64,000 nt of DNA from Flavobacterium sp. Lineage in GTDB: Bacteria > Bacteroidota > Bacteroidia > Flavobacteriales > Flavobacteriaceae. The stretch covers positions 124,001 to 188,000 of the forward strand of contig JADGMX010000006.1 of assembly GCA_015234525.1 (NCBI GenBank). Direction: 5' to 3'. Position numbers and translations under genes: made by a program. Of this stretch, positions 7,860-16,178 are shown piece after piece (within the stretch, counting starts at the first letter, position 1; every line of letters starts with the position of its first letter). The notes beneath the pieces were generated by a model. The model had not been told where the DNA came from and did no database searches. It saw nothing but the letters and a program-made list of their open reading frames with translations.

Positions 7860-8540
7860 TTAGTGTGCCAAAATTTCCTGATTGCTGATCTTTCCATCAA
7901 TCATGACCAACTTCCGATCGGCCATATCAGCCAGATCTTCGTTATGCGTCACAATGACAAACGTCTGATCAAATTCATCTCTCAACTGAAAAAACAATTG
8001 ATGTAAATTTTCGGCGGATGCGGTATCGAGATTTCCTGAAGGTTCGTCGGCAAAAATGACCGCTGGCTTGTTGATTAACGCACGCGCAACCGCCACACGT
8101 TGTTGCTCGCCACCGGAAAGTTCCGAAGGCTTATGAGAATATCGATGCGATAAGTTCAGATAATCAAGCAGCTTTTTAGCATCAGCCTCAACCTCAGCGG
8201 GTTTCTTGCCGGCAATAAAAGCTGGTATGCAAACATTTTCCAATGCGGTAAATTCAGGTAATAACTGATGAAATTGAAAGATAAAACCCAAATTCAAATT
8301 TCGGAATTTAGACAACTCGCGATCCTGCATTCCCAAAATCGATTGGCCATTAATAAAAAGATCGGTTCCGTTTTCAACCGAAGGTTTGTCTAACGTTCCA
8401 AGGATCTGGAGCAGCGTGGTTTTTCCGGCTCCCGATGCGCCGACAATCGACACAATCTCGCCTTTTTTGATTTGTAAATCAACGCCCTTTAAGACTTCTA
8501 ATTTATCGTAATACTTATGAATATTTCGCGCTACTATCAT
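7860..8540 (-). CDS. lolD: Lipoprotein-release ABC transporter ATPase, LolD type
   Basis: A 226-residue ABC ATPase. Walker A is GASGAGKTT, the signature LSGGEQQR, Walker [13 protein letters not shown] and the switch histidine lies in VTHNEDLA. The segment [19 protein letters not shown] is typical of the LolD/MacB branch. LolD energises extraction of outer-membrane lipoproteins by the LolC/E permease; the permease genes are not adjacent here. The start was set at 8540 ([20 protein letters not shown]), which is the first strand of the fold, instead of 8570, which adds ten odd residues. A one-mismatch -7 box (TTACTTTG, 8546-8553, minus strand) sits just upstream. Confidence 0.88.
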   Translation of the reverse strand: MIVARNIHKYYDKLEVLKGVDLQIKKGEIVSIVGASGAGKTTLLQILGTLDKPSVENGTDLFINGQSILGMQDRELSKFRNLNLGFIFQFHQLLPEFTALENVCIPAFIAGKKPAEVEADAKKLLDYLNLSHRYSHKPSELSGGEQQRVAVARALINKPAVIFADEPSGNLDTASAENLHQLFFQLRDEFDQTFVIVTHNEDLADMADRKLVMIDGKISNQEILAH

Positions 8541-8631
8541 AATCGCAAAGTAACAAACATTTTGATACAACTTAACATATTACAACCGATAAAGTTGCGT
8601 TAACAACTACAAACGAAACCGATAATATCGA

Positions 8632-8639
8632 TAATTTTG
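8632..8639 (+). promoter_or_regulatory. -7 promoter box for msrA
   Basis: TAATTTTG fits TAnnTTTG and ends 4 nt before the msrA ATG at 8644, giving a nearly leaderless transcript. No -33 element was recognised. Confidence 0.4.
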
Positions 8640-8643
8640 ACTT

Positions 8644-9300
8644 ATGAAACTGAATAAGCTCCTGACTACACCATTGCTTTTGATTGTCATTTCGTGTCAG
8701 GCGAATCATAAAGACAACGTTATTACTCAACAATCTGAACCCATTGCTATGAATATTGAAAAAGGAACTGAAGTTGCCACGTTAGCCGGCGGATGTTTTT
8801 GGTGCACAGAAGCTGTTTTCCTAGAACTGGAAGGTGTCAAAACCGTTAAGTCCGGTTATATCGGCGGTAAAACCGTAAATCCAACTTACAAAGATGTCAC
8901 CAGCGGCGAAACAGGTCACGCTGAAGCCATCCAAATTACATTCGATCCCGCAAAAATAACGTATGAAGAACTTTTGGAAATTTATTTCGCCACTCACGAC
9001 CCAACAACGCTCAACCGGCAGGGAAATGATATCGGAACGCAATACCGAAGTGAAATTTTCTATCATAACGACCAACAAAAAGAAATCGCCGAAAGCTATA
9101 TCGCGCAACTAAACCACGAAAACACCTTTGGTAAAAAGTTGGTTACAAAACTTTCGCCGGCATCAAAATTCTACGTTGCCGAGGATTATCACCAAAATTA
9201 TTACAATCAGAACAAATCGCAGTCGTATTGTAGTTATGTGATTACACCGAAAGTAAACAAGGTTCGGACAAAATTTAAAGACAAACTTAAAACACAGTGA
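8644..9300 (+). CDS. msrA: Peptide methionine-(S)-S-oxide reductase, lipoprotein form
   Basis: A 218-residue MsrA. It repairs the S-epimer of methionine sulfoxide in proteins. The catalytic motif GGCFWCTEAVF starts at about residue 49, followed by GETGHAEAIQ, IYFATHDPTTLNRQGND and the C-terminal YHQNYY. The N-terminus is a lipoprotein signal (LLLIVISCQ), so the mature enzyme would be lipid-anchored at Cys19 or so and act in the periplasm or on the outer membrane instead of the cytosol. The next gene begins at a GTG overlapping the last 4 nt, so the two are translationally coupled. Confidence 0.93.
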   Translation: MKLNKLLTTPLLLIVISCQANHKDNVITQQSEPIAMNIEKGTEVATLAGGCFWCTEAVFLELEGVKTVKSGYIGGKTVNPTYKDVTSGETGHAEAIQITFDPAKITYEELLEIYFATHDPTTLNRQGNDIGTQYRSEIFYHNDQQKEIAESYIAQLNHENTFGKKLVTKLSPASKFYVAEDYHQNYYNQNKSQSYCSYVITPKVNKVRTKFKDKLKTQ

Positions 9301-9587
9301 AAAGCGAAATCACAACACAGGATCCAGATAAAATGCGTAAGCTCTACCTGGGATTGCTTTTTGATGCGATCGGAATGCTTTCGTTCACAATACCTTTTGT
9401 AGGCGAATTTTCAGATGTGATTTGGGCGCCGTTATCCGGTGTTATCCTGGCCAGAATGTACAAGGGTAGGAAAGGCGTGTTTGGCGGAATCTTCTCATTT
9501 ATCGAAGAGGCAATTCCCTTCACCGATGTGATTCCAACTTTTACTCTAATGTGGCTTTACACGTATTATTTCAATAAAAAGAATTAG
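9297..9587 (+). CDS. Small conserved membrane protein
   Basis: A 96-residue protein starting with GTG at 9297 and overlapping msrA by 4 nt. Two hydrophobic stretches (LYLGLLFDAIGMLSFTIPFV and the C-terminal VIPTFTLMWLYTYYF) suggest a small inner-membrane protein with a central amphipathic part (FGGIFSFIEEAIPFTDVIP). I recall homologues in other Bacteroidota without a function. Its stop codon overlaps that of the convergent DUF6787 gene by 4 nt. Confidence 0.72.
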   Translation: MKSEITTQDPDKMRKLYLGLLFDAIGMLSFTIPFVGEFSDVIWAPLSGVILARMYKGRKGVFGGIFSFIEEAIPFTDVIPTFTLMWLYTYYFNKKN

Positions 9588-9904
9588 TGGTGCGCCTTTT
9601 CTTTAGGCAATAAAAATCCCAACTTCATGCTTCGGAGCATCTTTTTTTCAAATGCCCAGAAGAAAGCGAATTGCCCGAAAAGAAAACCGAACATGACCAA
9701 AAGCACTTGATAGGCGGGAAAAATCAAAATAATCCTGAGTGGCCAATACAGCCAAAGATTCATTGATTGCTTGGTCAACCCAATGGCGTTCATCAAAAGT
9801 TCAGCTAAAATCGCTGACGACGAACCGGTAATTGCAAAAACGATAAAGATTATGGTGAGCTGAAAGTTGGACTCGATGCCCCAACGAAGTTTTAACTTTT
9901 GCAT
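9584..9904 (-). CDS. DUF6787-like membrane protein
   Basis: A 106-residue protein with three likely membrane segments (QLTIIFIVFAITGSSSAIL, LYWPLRIILIFPAYQVLLVM and FLFGQFAFFWAFEK). The opening MQKLKLRWGIESNFQL matches my memory of the DUF6787 family, which is restricted to Bacteroidota. Function unknown. It lies downstream of serC-serA and the DUF6146 lipoprotein on the same strand and may end that transcript. Confidence 0.72.
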   Translation of the reverse strand: MQKLKLRWGIESNFQLTIIFIVFAITGSSSAILAELLMNAIGLTKQSMNLWLYWPLRIILIFPAYQVLLVMFGFLFGQFAFFWAFEKKMLRSMKLGFLLPKEKAHH

Positions 9905-9929
9905 AAAAGTTTATTTGCCGCAAAGATAA

Positions 9930-10352
9930 TCATCTTGAAGGAACATTTCCCCCCAACCGCTGCCGATTTGTGTTCTGAAAATAAACAAGATAATTGTAAA
10001 GCAGGTAGTTCACCTCGTAACCATACCTGATTTGAGGCTGATAATCAATACGCATCTGGTAAAGATCGCCGAATCGTTGCGGTTGGACAACGCGGTTATT
10101 AAATTCGGAAACCCAAATCTTATTTTTGTTTTCCAGATAATTCAGACTGTAGTAATTTCTCGGAAAAGCACGAGTTGCCAACCACGAATTAAAACCGGGA
10201 TCTATAATGATAACTTCATACTCAAGACTGTCATTGGCAATACGTATCGTGTCGCCCGCAGAAGTTGCTGCAGATTTATTGTCAAACGTCCGGGCCGAAT
10301 TACAACCAATCACGCTCAGAATCACCATGGACAGATATAACAAATTTTTCAT
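9930..10352 (-). CDS. DUF6146-like lipoprotein
   Basis: A 140-residue protein with a lipoprotein signal (MKNLLYLSMVILSVIGCNSA, lipobox Cys about 17). The core YEVIIIDPGFNSWLATRAFP followed by YYSLNYLENKNKIWVSEFN is the part I associate with DUF6146, a Bacteroidota family of unknown function. The start at 10352 was chosen because the signal peptide begins there; an in-frame start at 10424 would overlap the end of serA. It follows serA by about 70 nt on the same strand. Confidence 0.78.
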   Translation of the reverse strand: MKNLLYLSMVILSVIGCNSARTFDNKSAATSAGDTIRIANDSLEYEVIIIDPGFNSWLATRAFPRNYYSLNYLENKNKIWVSEFNNRVVQPQRFGDLYQMRIDYQPQIRYGYEVNYLLYNYLVYFQNTNRQRLGGNVPSR

Positions 10353-10420
10353 AACGGTATTTTTACTTAAAGTTAGAAAAATTCCAGTCTGGTGATTCTC
10401 AGCAGTCGATCTTTTAACAA

Positions 10421-11386
10421 TCAACCTGCAATTTCAGGCTTAAGTATCGAAATAATCTGTTCGGCGAGCTCTTTCCCGATTCGGTCTTGAGCTTCAACAG
10501 TCGACGCACCAATATGCGGACTAAGTGAAATCTGCGGATGCATTAAAACTTGCACAGCCGGAGTCGGCTCTTCTTCAAAAACGTCAAGCCCCGCAAACGC
10601 CACCTTTCCGCCTTCAAGTGCATTAATCAGCGCCACCTCGTTAATGAGTCCGCCACGTGCACAATTTATGATTCCCACGCCATCTTTCATCGCATCGATT
10701 TCAGCCTCGCCAATCATATAATTTTCCTGCGCCGGGACATGCAATGTGATAAAATCGGCATGTTTTAAAATATCTTCAACCGGCTCCGTCACAATGTCGA
10801 CATTAATGAATTGTCCGTTGTAAAAATCAACCTTGATCTCTGCATTCCCAACATGCTTGTCCGATGCAATCACTCGCATGCCAAGACCAAGCGCCATTCT
10901 CGCAACAGCTTTCCCGATTCTGCCAAAGCCAATTATACCAAGAGTTTTCCCTCGAAGTTCGATTCCTCCCGCATACGATTTCTTCAAACCCTCAAAATTC
11001 AGATCGCCTTCAAGGGGCATATTTCGATTCGAATCCTGTAAAAATCTGACTCCGGAAAACAAGTGTGCAAAAACCAATTCCGCCACCGATTCTGCAGAAG
11101 ATGCGGGCGTATTAATAACCTGAATTCCTTTGCTGATGGCATATTCAACGTCAATATTGTCCATTCCTACGCCACCGCGACCAATGATTTTCAATCCCGG
11201 ACAGCGGTCGATCACGTCTTTGTGAACTTTAGTCGCACTCCGCACCAACAGCACGCTTACCTGGTTATCGTTAATAAAATTCGCAACCTGTTCTTGTGCA
11301 ATTTTGGTGGTAATCACCTCAAATCCGGACTCTTCAAGTAACAAAATGCCGCTTGTCGAAATTCCGTCGTTGGCTAATATTTTCAT
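10421..11386 (-). CDS. serA: D-3-phosphoglycerate dehydrogenase, short form
   Basis: A 321-residue D-2-hydroxyacid dehydrogenase. The NAD-binding motif is GIIGFGRIGKAVA, the catalytic Arg lies in NCARGGLIN, the Glu in FEEEP and the His in LSPHIGAST. It lacks the C-terminal ACT domain of the E. coli enzyme, so it belongs to the short form and would not be inhibited by serine through an ACT domain. With serC upstream it makes phosphohydroxypyruvate and then phosphoserine. A 106-nt gap containing REP-like repeat copy 2 separates it from serC. Confidence 0.9.
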   Translation of the reverse strand: MKILANDGISTSGILLLEESGFEVITTKIAQEQVANFINDNQVSVLLVRSATKVHKDVIDRCPGLKIIGRGGVGMDNIDVEYAISKGIQVINTPASSAESVAELVFAHLFSGVRFLQDSNRNMPLEGDLNFEGLKKSYAGGIELRGKTLGIIGFGRIGKAVARMALGLGMRVIASDKHVGNAEIKVDFYNGQFINVDIVTEPVEDILKHADFITLHVPAQENYMIGEAEIDAMKDGVGIINCARGGLINEVALINALEGGKVAFAGLDVFEEEPTPAVQVLMHPQISLSPHIGASTVEAQDRIGKELAEQIISILKPEIAG

Positions 11387-11407
11387 CTTTCTTCGTGTGT
11401 TTTATTA

Positions 11408-11490
11408 GGAGCTATTTCCTGCTTTCCGCTGTATCTTGCTTTTCGGGAAAAAGCCCTCAAGCAAGGATGCCGCGTCAATCAGGGCTAGGG
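11408..11490. repeat. REP-like inverted repeat, family A, copy 2
   Basis: Arms GGAGCTATTTCCTGCTTTCC with GCTGTATCTTG and GCAAGGATGCCGCGTCAATC with AGGGCTAGGGCT. The TCTTG/CAAGGAT inner arms pair and the loop is unique to this copy. It lies inside the serC-serA operon, so it must be transcribed. Confidence 0.8.
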
Positions 11491-11492
11491 CT

Positions 11493-12560
11493 TTATCGTT
11501 TTAATTCAAATTCTTTCATTACGTCAACCAATATCTGTACACTTTCAAGTGGCATTGCGTTGTACATCGAGGCTCGGTATCCGCCAACAGATCTGTGTCC
11601 GACAAGTCCGGAGATTCCGGCTGCTTTCCACATAAGATCAAAATCTTGAGTCATAGCAACATCATTCAGCACAAACGTAGCATTCATCGCCGATCTGTCC
11701 GGAATATTAGAAGTTCCTGAGAAAAACGGATTCCGATCGATCTCGTTGTAAAGAAGCTCGGCTTTGGCGTTGTTAATTTGTTCCATCGCCAGAATTCCGC
11801 CATTTGCCTTGAGCCATTTCATCGTAAGTAGCGAGGTGTAAACCGCAAATACCGCCGGCGTATTATACATTGATTCTTTTTCTACATGTTTTCGGTAATC
11901 CATTATCGGCGGAATGTCGGTTTTAGAGGTCATTTTTAGGAAACTATCCTTAATCACAACCAGCGTAACGCCCGCCGGACCAAGATTTTTTTGCGCGCCT
12001 GCATAAATTAAATCAAATTGTGAAAAATCGATTTTGCGCGAAAAGATATCCGAACTCATATCACAAACCATCGGAACGTCGGTGATCGGAAAAGTTTTCA
12101 TTTGAGTACCAAAGATGGTGTTGTTTGATGTGCAATGAAAATAATCGGCGTCTGCAGGAATTGTAAAATCCGTGGGTATGTACGTGTATTTTTGATCTTT
12201 TGAAGAGGCTACGGTATCGGTTTCACCAAATCGATTTGCTTCTTTAATTGCAAGATCTGCCCAGGTACCGGTATCGAGGTAAGCCGACTTCCGACTTAGA
12301 AAATTATAGGGAACCCGGAGAAATTCCATACTCGCTCCGCCTTGCAGAAAAAGTGCGTGGTACCCTTTTCCTTCAAGATCCAACAATTCGATTGCCAGCG
12401 ATCGCGACTCTTCCATTATTGCAACGAAATCCGGACTTCGATGTGAAATCTCAAGAATCGACAAGCCGGTGCCATTTAAATCTAGTATTGCTGCAGCCGA
12501 TTTTTGAAAAACCTCTTGCGGAAGAATGCAAGGACCAGCACTGAAATTGTGAATTTTCAT
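11493..12560 (-). CDS. serC: Phosphoserine aminotransferase
   Basis: A 355-residue class V aminotransferase that transfers an amino group from glutamate to 3-phosphohydroxypyruvate; it can also act in pyridoxal-phosphate synthesis. The opening HNFSAGPCILPQEV, the PLP-lysine block YAGAQKNLGPAGV, and the C-terminal GHRSVGGYRASMYNAMP are all diagnostic. Length is normal for the family. It heads the reverse serC-serA unit. No clear -7 box was found directly upstream on the minus strand. Confidence 0.95.
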   Translation of the reverse strand: MKIHNFSAGPCILPQEVFQKSAAAILDLNGTGLSILEISHRSPDFVAIMEESRSLAIELLDLEGKGYHALFLQGGASMEFLRVPYNFLSRKSAYLDTGTWADLAIKEANRFGETDTVASSKDQKYTYIPTDFTIPADADYFHCTSNNTIFGTQMKTFPITDVPMVCDMSSDIFSRKIDFSQFDLIYAGAQKNLGPAGVTLVVIKDSFLKMTSKTDIPPIMDYRKHVEKESMYNTPAVFAVYTSLLTMKWLKANGGILAMEQINNAKAELLYNEIDRNPFFSGTSNIPDRSAMNATFVLNDVAMTQDFDLMWKAAGISGLVGHRSVGGYRASMYNAMPLESVQILVDVMKEFELKR

Positions 12561-12652
12561 AAAAAAGATTTGCGCAAATTTCGGAAAATGCGACTACAAA
12601 TCAGCGTAGTAGAAAGGTTACTTTTGCAATATTATTAACGACAACGATATAG

Positions 12653-13708
12653 TTACAGGTTTACCAGAAATTCAATCGTATCAACATTATCGGCATAATC
12701 CCAAAGCTCCGGTTTTTGAGTTTGCCCAAAAGGTGTTGCGTTATCGATCGCGTTTGATACAACACACTGAATTTGTTCGGCATCGGCCTGAAGTTTTGAA
12801 GCAACCGAACTCAAATCATCGTAATATTCATAAAAAACTGACGAAATAGGAGAGGCGTAGCTCGGATCTTCCTTCAATGTCAGAAAACCATTGTCGAGCA
12901 GTTTAAAGTTGCTCATCAAAAACACCGCCTTATTGTAGTCGTAATTGTTTGCGTATTTCTCATATTCGATCACATCTTTATAACGGAACATCGCGTTGAA
13001 AAACGAATCGAAATTATATCCGGTTGGTACAAACAGTTTCGACACATTTCGGCAACCTAATCCGAAATATCTAAAAATGTCTTCACCCAAAGCTTTTAAT
13101 TCGGCTTCCGATTCATTGCCTGTTAATACCGCAGCTGAATTTCGGTTTTTGCGGATAACCGCGGGTTTATCCCTGAAATAATATTCGAAATATCGTGCGG
13201 TATTGTTGCTTCCTGTAGCGATAACCGCATCGAAACTCGTTAATTGACCTTTCGTAAAGGTAATGGCTTCAGCTAGATCGGGTTCGATTGCCACCAAGTA
13301 TTTGGCAAGAAAAGGCAATAAATGCTGATCGTTTGAAGATGTTTTGACAAGTGCTTTATGTCCTGAAATAACCACCGAAAGAAAATCGTGGAAGCCGACA
13401 AGCGGAATGTTTCCGGCGAGTATCAAGGCGACAGTTTTCGGGCGAACCTGATCAAAATCGTAGGTACGCAGCCATTTGTCGAGATTGGCTTCAGTTAGCG
13501 CATTTGCCCATGAATCAATGGCAAAATACACTTGTTCAGATGTATACCATCCGTTGTGGGATTGCGATAACTTGATCAGCTGGACAAAATCGTTAAAGAA
13601 CAGTTCATTCTGCTTTACATCTGCGGAAGCGTCATTACCGGCCGATTTGAACTGACTTAAAAATTTACCGAGATTTATGAATGCACTTTTTCTATGTTCT
13701 AAGGTCAT
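12653..13708 (-). CDS. Acyl-CoA reductase, LuxC-like
   Basis: A 351-residue aldehyde-dehydrogenase-superfamily protein of the LuxC/acyl-CoA reductase type. The catalytic cysteine block is YFGLGCRNVSKLFVP. Other family parts are KTVALILAGNIPLVGFHDFL and DKPAVIRKNRNSAAVL. These enzymes reduce fatty acyl-CoA or acyl-protein to aldehyde. There are no other lux genes here, so a role in lipid metabolism is likelier than luminescence. The start at 13708 was chosen over 13747 because the upstream in-frame part overlaps the promoter box at 13745-13752. It is divergent from the ferredoxin gene, an arrangement that I recall as common in Flavobacteriaceae. Confidence 0.83.
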   Translation of the reverse strand: MTLEHRKSAFINLGKFLSQFKSAGNDASADVKQNELFFNDFVQLIKLSQSHNGWYTSEQVYFAIDSWANALTEANLDKWLRTYDFDQVRPKTVALILAGNIPLVGFHDFLSVVISGHKALVKTSSNDQHLLPFLAKYLVAIEPDLAEAITFTKGQLTSFDAVIATGSNNTARYFEYYFRDKPAVIRKNRNSAAVLTGNESEAELKALGEDIFRYFGLGCRNVSKLFVPTGYNFDSFFNAMFRYKDVIEYEKYANNYDYNKAVFLMSNFKLLDNGFLTLKEDPSYASPISSVFYEYYDDLSSVASKLQADAEQIQCVVSNAIDNATPFGQTQKPELWDYADNVDTIEFLVNL

Positions 13709-13744
13709 AATTTGTTTATGAACGGTTTTGGCCGTAATTTTGTG

Positions 13745-13752
13745 CAAAATTA
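13745..13752 (-). promoter_or_regulatory. -7 promoter box for the acyl-CoA reductase gene
   Basis: CAAAATTA on the + strand reads TAATTTTG on the minus strand and matches TAnnTTTG. It lies 37 nt before the chosen ATG at 13708, giving a leader of about 30 nt. Confidence 0.45.
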
Positions 13753-13823
13753 GGGTTTAAATATCAGATAGGAAAACGCTGAAATATTCTGTATCTTCAG
13801 GATATAAAATCTCCAAAAAAACA

Positions 13824-14174
13824 ATGGCAATAAAGATAACAGACGAATGTATAAATTGTGGGGCTTGTGAACCTGAATGTCCGAATACCGCAATTTACGA
13901 AGGAGCAGACGATTGGCGCTATAAAGACGGGACGGCATTGAACGGGAAGGTGATGTTGCCTTCTGGAGAAATGGTTGATGCCGATGAGGCCCGAACTCCA
14001 ATTTCTGATGATATTTATTATATCGTTCCGGGAAAATGTACCGAATGTAAAGGGTTTCACGAAGAGCCACAATGTGCCGCGGTTTGTCCGGTTGACTGCT
14101 GCGTTCCTGATGAAGATCACGTTGAAAGCGAAGAAACGCTGTTAAACAGACAAGCTTTTCTTCATAATGAATAA
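13824..14174 (+). CDS. 4Fe-4S dicluster ferredoxin
   Basis: A 116-residue ferredoxin. The first cluster motif is [13 protein letters not shown] (from residue 11) and the second is [22 protein letters not shown], in which the second and third cysteines are widely spaced as in the YfhL/Alvin-type dicluster ferredoxins. It would carry low-potential electrons in the cytosol. A promoter-like TATCTTCA lies near 13792 but is a weak match. The gene is divergent from the acyl-CoA reductase and could supply its electrons, although that enzyme family normally uses NADPH. A bidirectional terminator follows. Confidence 0.93.
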   Translation: MAIKITDECINCGACEPECPNTAIYEGADDWRYKDGTALNGKVMLPSGEMVDADEARTPISDDIYYIVPGKCTECKGFHEEPQCAAVCPVDCCVPDEDHVESEETLLNRQAFLHNE

Positions 14175-14206
14175 AAAAAATCCTGAGCTATTAACTCAGG
14201 ATTTTT
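14175..14206. terminator. Bidirectional intrinsic terminator
   Basis: A-run, TCCTGAG, loop CTATTAA, CTCAGGA, T-run. It sits between the convergent ferredoxin gene and the secreted-protein gene ending at 14226 and can serve both. Confidence 0.85.
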
Positions 14207-14225
14207 CAATTATGGTAGCGTAAAA

Positions 14226-14759
14226 TTAGTTTTTTGTAAAAGTCTGTACCGAAATTTTATCACTCTTATCGTCATACGTTTCAAGAACCAGATTTCCATT
14301 TTCATCAAAATATCCGATCGAAGTTTGATCTTTGGTTCTGTAAATGTAATTGTTATTTCCGGTTTGTCGTAGTATTCCAGCTTTCTTGTTGTCAGGAGAA
14401 ATTAGCGTGTAACCGGTGTTGTCAAGAACAATACGATATTTTCCATCAGCGGTATTGTAATACGAACTACGGTCAACATCAACGACTCTGGTTCGGCCAT
14501 CAGGACCGGTCACAACTGTGGTTGAAGTTCGTTGAAAAGGCGTGTTTTTAACGTCTTTGTTCAGTTCTTTAGATTCCGCATCCTGAAATTCAATATTTTG
14601 AACCTCCTGAATGTTCTCCTTCTTAACAAGCTGACGCTCGCCTTCTGAAGTTTTTACTTTTGTTGTTGTCGTTTTGCTGATATCGGTAACATTTTGGTTT
14701 TGAGCCAGTGCGGTTTCGGCGCAAAGTAGCACGGCTACTCCAAGGATTAGATTTTTCAT
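14226..14759 (-). CDS. Secreted hypothetical protein
   Basis: A 177-residue protein with a clear signal peptide (MKNLILGVAVLLCAETALAQ, cleavage about 19/20). The mature part is Thr/Lys-rich near the N-terminus (KTTTTKVKT) and then carries short beta-type repeats such as YRIVLDNTGYTLIS and IYRTKDQTSIGYFDENGNLVLE. No enzyme motif is seen. It probably resides in the periplasm or on the cell surface. An exact -7 box lies about 30 nt upstream and a shared terminator lies downstream, so it is a single-gene unit. I recall similar proteins in Flavobacterium with no function. Confidence 0.75.
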   Translation of the reverse strand: MKNLILGVAVLLCAETALAQNQNVTDISKTTTTKVKTSEGERQLVKKENIQEVQNIEFQDAESKELNKDVKNTPFQRTSTTVVTGPDGRTRVVDVDRSSYYNTADGKYRIVLDNTGYTLISPDNKKAGILRQTGNNNYIYRTKDQTSIGYFDENGNLVLETYDDKSDKISVQTFTKN

Positions 14760-14787
14760 AATTAAAGTATTTCAGATTAGTACCTTA

Positions 14788-14795
14788 CAAAGGTA
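14788..14795 (-). promoter_or_regulatory. -7 promoter box for the secreted protein gene at 14226-14759
   Basis: CAAAGGTA on the + strand, TACCTTTG on the minus strand, is an exact TAnnTTTG match 28 nt upstream of the ATG at 14759. Confidence 0.5.
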
Positions 14796-14886
14796 GAACT
14801 CAAGGTTTTCTTCACCTTATAGAATTAGGTTTATTAGTTACAAAATCAAAACCTAGGAAGGTGGTATCATCATCAGTTCAAAAACG

Positions 14887-14894
14887 TATATTTG
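14887..14894 (+). promoter_or_regulatory. -7 promoter box for ychF
   Basis: TATATTTG followed by C matches TAnnTTTG and lies 22 nt upstream of the ATG at 14917. No -33 TTG is visible. Confidence 0.5.
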
Positions 14895-14916
14895 CACTCC
14901 TTTAAAAAGAACTCAA

Positions 14917-16011
14917 ATGAAAGCAGGAATCGTCGGGTTGCCAAACGTAGGCAAATCAACTTTATTTAATTGTTTGTCAAATGCAAAAGCGCAAAGTGCA
15001 AACTTTCCATTTTGTACGATCGAACCTAATATAGGTGTCGTTAACGTTCCGGATCCAAGACTCGAGAAACTTGAAGAATTGGTAAAGCCGGAAAGAGTTC
15101 AACCTGCAACTGTGGATATTGTAGATATCGCCGGACTTGTAAAAGGTGCAAGTAAGGGAGAAGGTCTGGGTAATCAATTTTTGGGAAATATCCGCGAATG
15201 TAACGCCATCATCCACGTTCTTCGTTGTTTCGACAATGACAATATTGTGCATGTGGATGGAAATGTAAATCCGGTTCGCGACAAGGAAACCATCGATATC
15301 GAACTTCAATTAAAAGATCTTGATACCGTGGAAAAGCGACTTGAAAAGGTTAAACGTGCCGCGAAAACAGGTAATAAAGAAGCGCAAGTTGAAGAAGCAC
15401 TTTTGAACAGGCTCCGCGATAATTTGTTGCAAGCGAAATCAGCACGTACTGTTGAACCTAAGAATGCCGATGAAGAAGTTTTGCTTGAAAGTTTTCAATT
15501 GATCACAACCAAACCGGTATTATATGTTTGTAATGTTGATGAAGGTTCAGCCGTAAACGGAAATAAATACGTCGATCAAATTCGCGAACTCGTTAAAGAG
15601 GAAAATGCGGAAGTAATCGTACTTGCCGTAGGTACTGAAGCCGATATCACTGAACTTGAAACCTATGAAGAACGCAAAATGTTTCTCGAGGATCTAGGTT
15701 TGCAGGAGCCTGGAGCGTCGGTTTTGATTCGCGCTGCATACAAACTACTCAATCAACAAACCTATTTTACGGCAGGAGTAAAAGAAGTTCGCGCTTGGAC
15801 AATCAACATAGGCGATACAGCTCCACAAGCGGCCGGAGTAATTCACACCGACTTCGAAAAGGGGTTTATCCGCGCTGAAGTTATTGCTTACGATGATTAT
15901 GTGGCCTTCGGAACTGAGGCGAAAGTAAAAGAAGCCGGAAAGTTGCGGGTAGAAGGGAAGGAATACATCGTAAAAGATGGTGATGTCATGCATTTTAGAT
16001 TTAATGTATAA
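14917..16011 (+). CDS. ychF: Redox-regulated ATPase YchF/OLA1
   Basis: A 364-residue Obg-like P-loop protein of normal length. G1 is GLPNVGKST (7-15), the switch region follows, G3 is DIAGLVKGASKGEGLGNQFL, and NVDE near residue 204 takes the place of the NKxD specificity motif, as expected for an ATPase instead of a GTPase. The C-terminal TGS-like domain contains AWTINIGDTAPQAAGVIHTDFEKGFIRAEV. It binds ribosomes and is linked to oxidative stress responses. It is monocistronic with its own promoter. Confidence 0.96.
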   Translation: MKAGIVGLPNVGKSTLFNCLSNAKAQSANFPFCTIEPNIGVVNVPDPRLEKLEELVKPERVQPATVDIVDIAGLVKGASKGEGLGNQFLGNIRECNAIIHVLRCFDNDNIVHVDGNVNPVRDKETIDIELQLKDLDTVEKRLEKVKRAAKTGNKEAQVEEALLNRLRDNLLQAKSARTVEPKNADEEVLLESFQLITTKPVLYVCNVDEGSAVNGNKYVDQIRELVKEENAEVIVLAVGTEADITELETYEERKMFLEDLGLQEPGASVLIRAAYKLLNQQTYFTAGVKEVRAWTINIGDTAPQAAGVIHTDFEKGFIRAEVIAYDDYVAFGTEAKVKEAGKLRVEGKEYIVKDGDVMHFRFNV

Positions 16012-16048
16012 GCGATAAGCTAGAGCGAACTTAAGCTCGGGAAATATA

Positions 16049-16097
16049 AACATCCGCAGTGATAGTCTTAATTGACAGACGAATCGATGCGGATGTT
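16049..16097. other. Long-loop inverted repeat downstream of ychF
   Basis: A perfect 10-nt inverted repeat: AACATCCGCA at 16049-16058 and TGCGGATGTT at 16088-16097, separated by 29 nt. No T-run follows, so it is not a standard terminator. It lies 37 nt after the ychF stop and 82 nt before the next start. Confidence 0.45.
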
Positions 16098-16178
16098 GGC
16101 TATTTATATATCGTTAAAATCAGGATCGAATCGTTCGTAATTGCTTCGATGGCAGGATTTTTGGTAATTGCGGCGGCT

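Noticed and set aside
12619..12626. TACTTTTG on the + strand between serC and the acyl-CoA reductase gene
   Set aside because: It fits the -7 consensus but points into the 3' end of the reductase gene on the opposite strand with no + strand gene nearby; not listed as a promoter.
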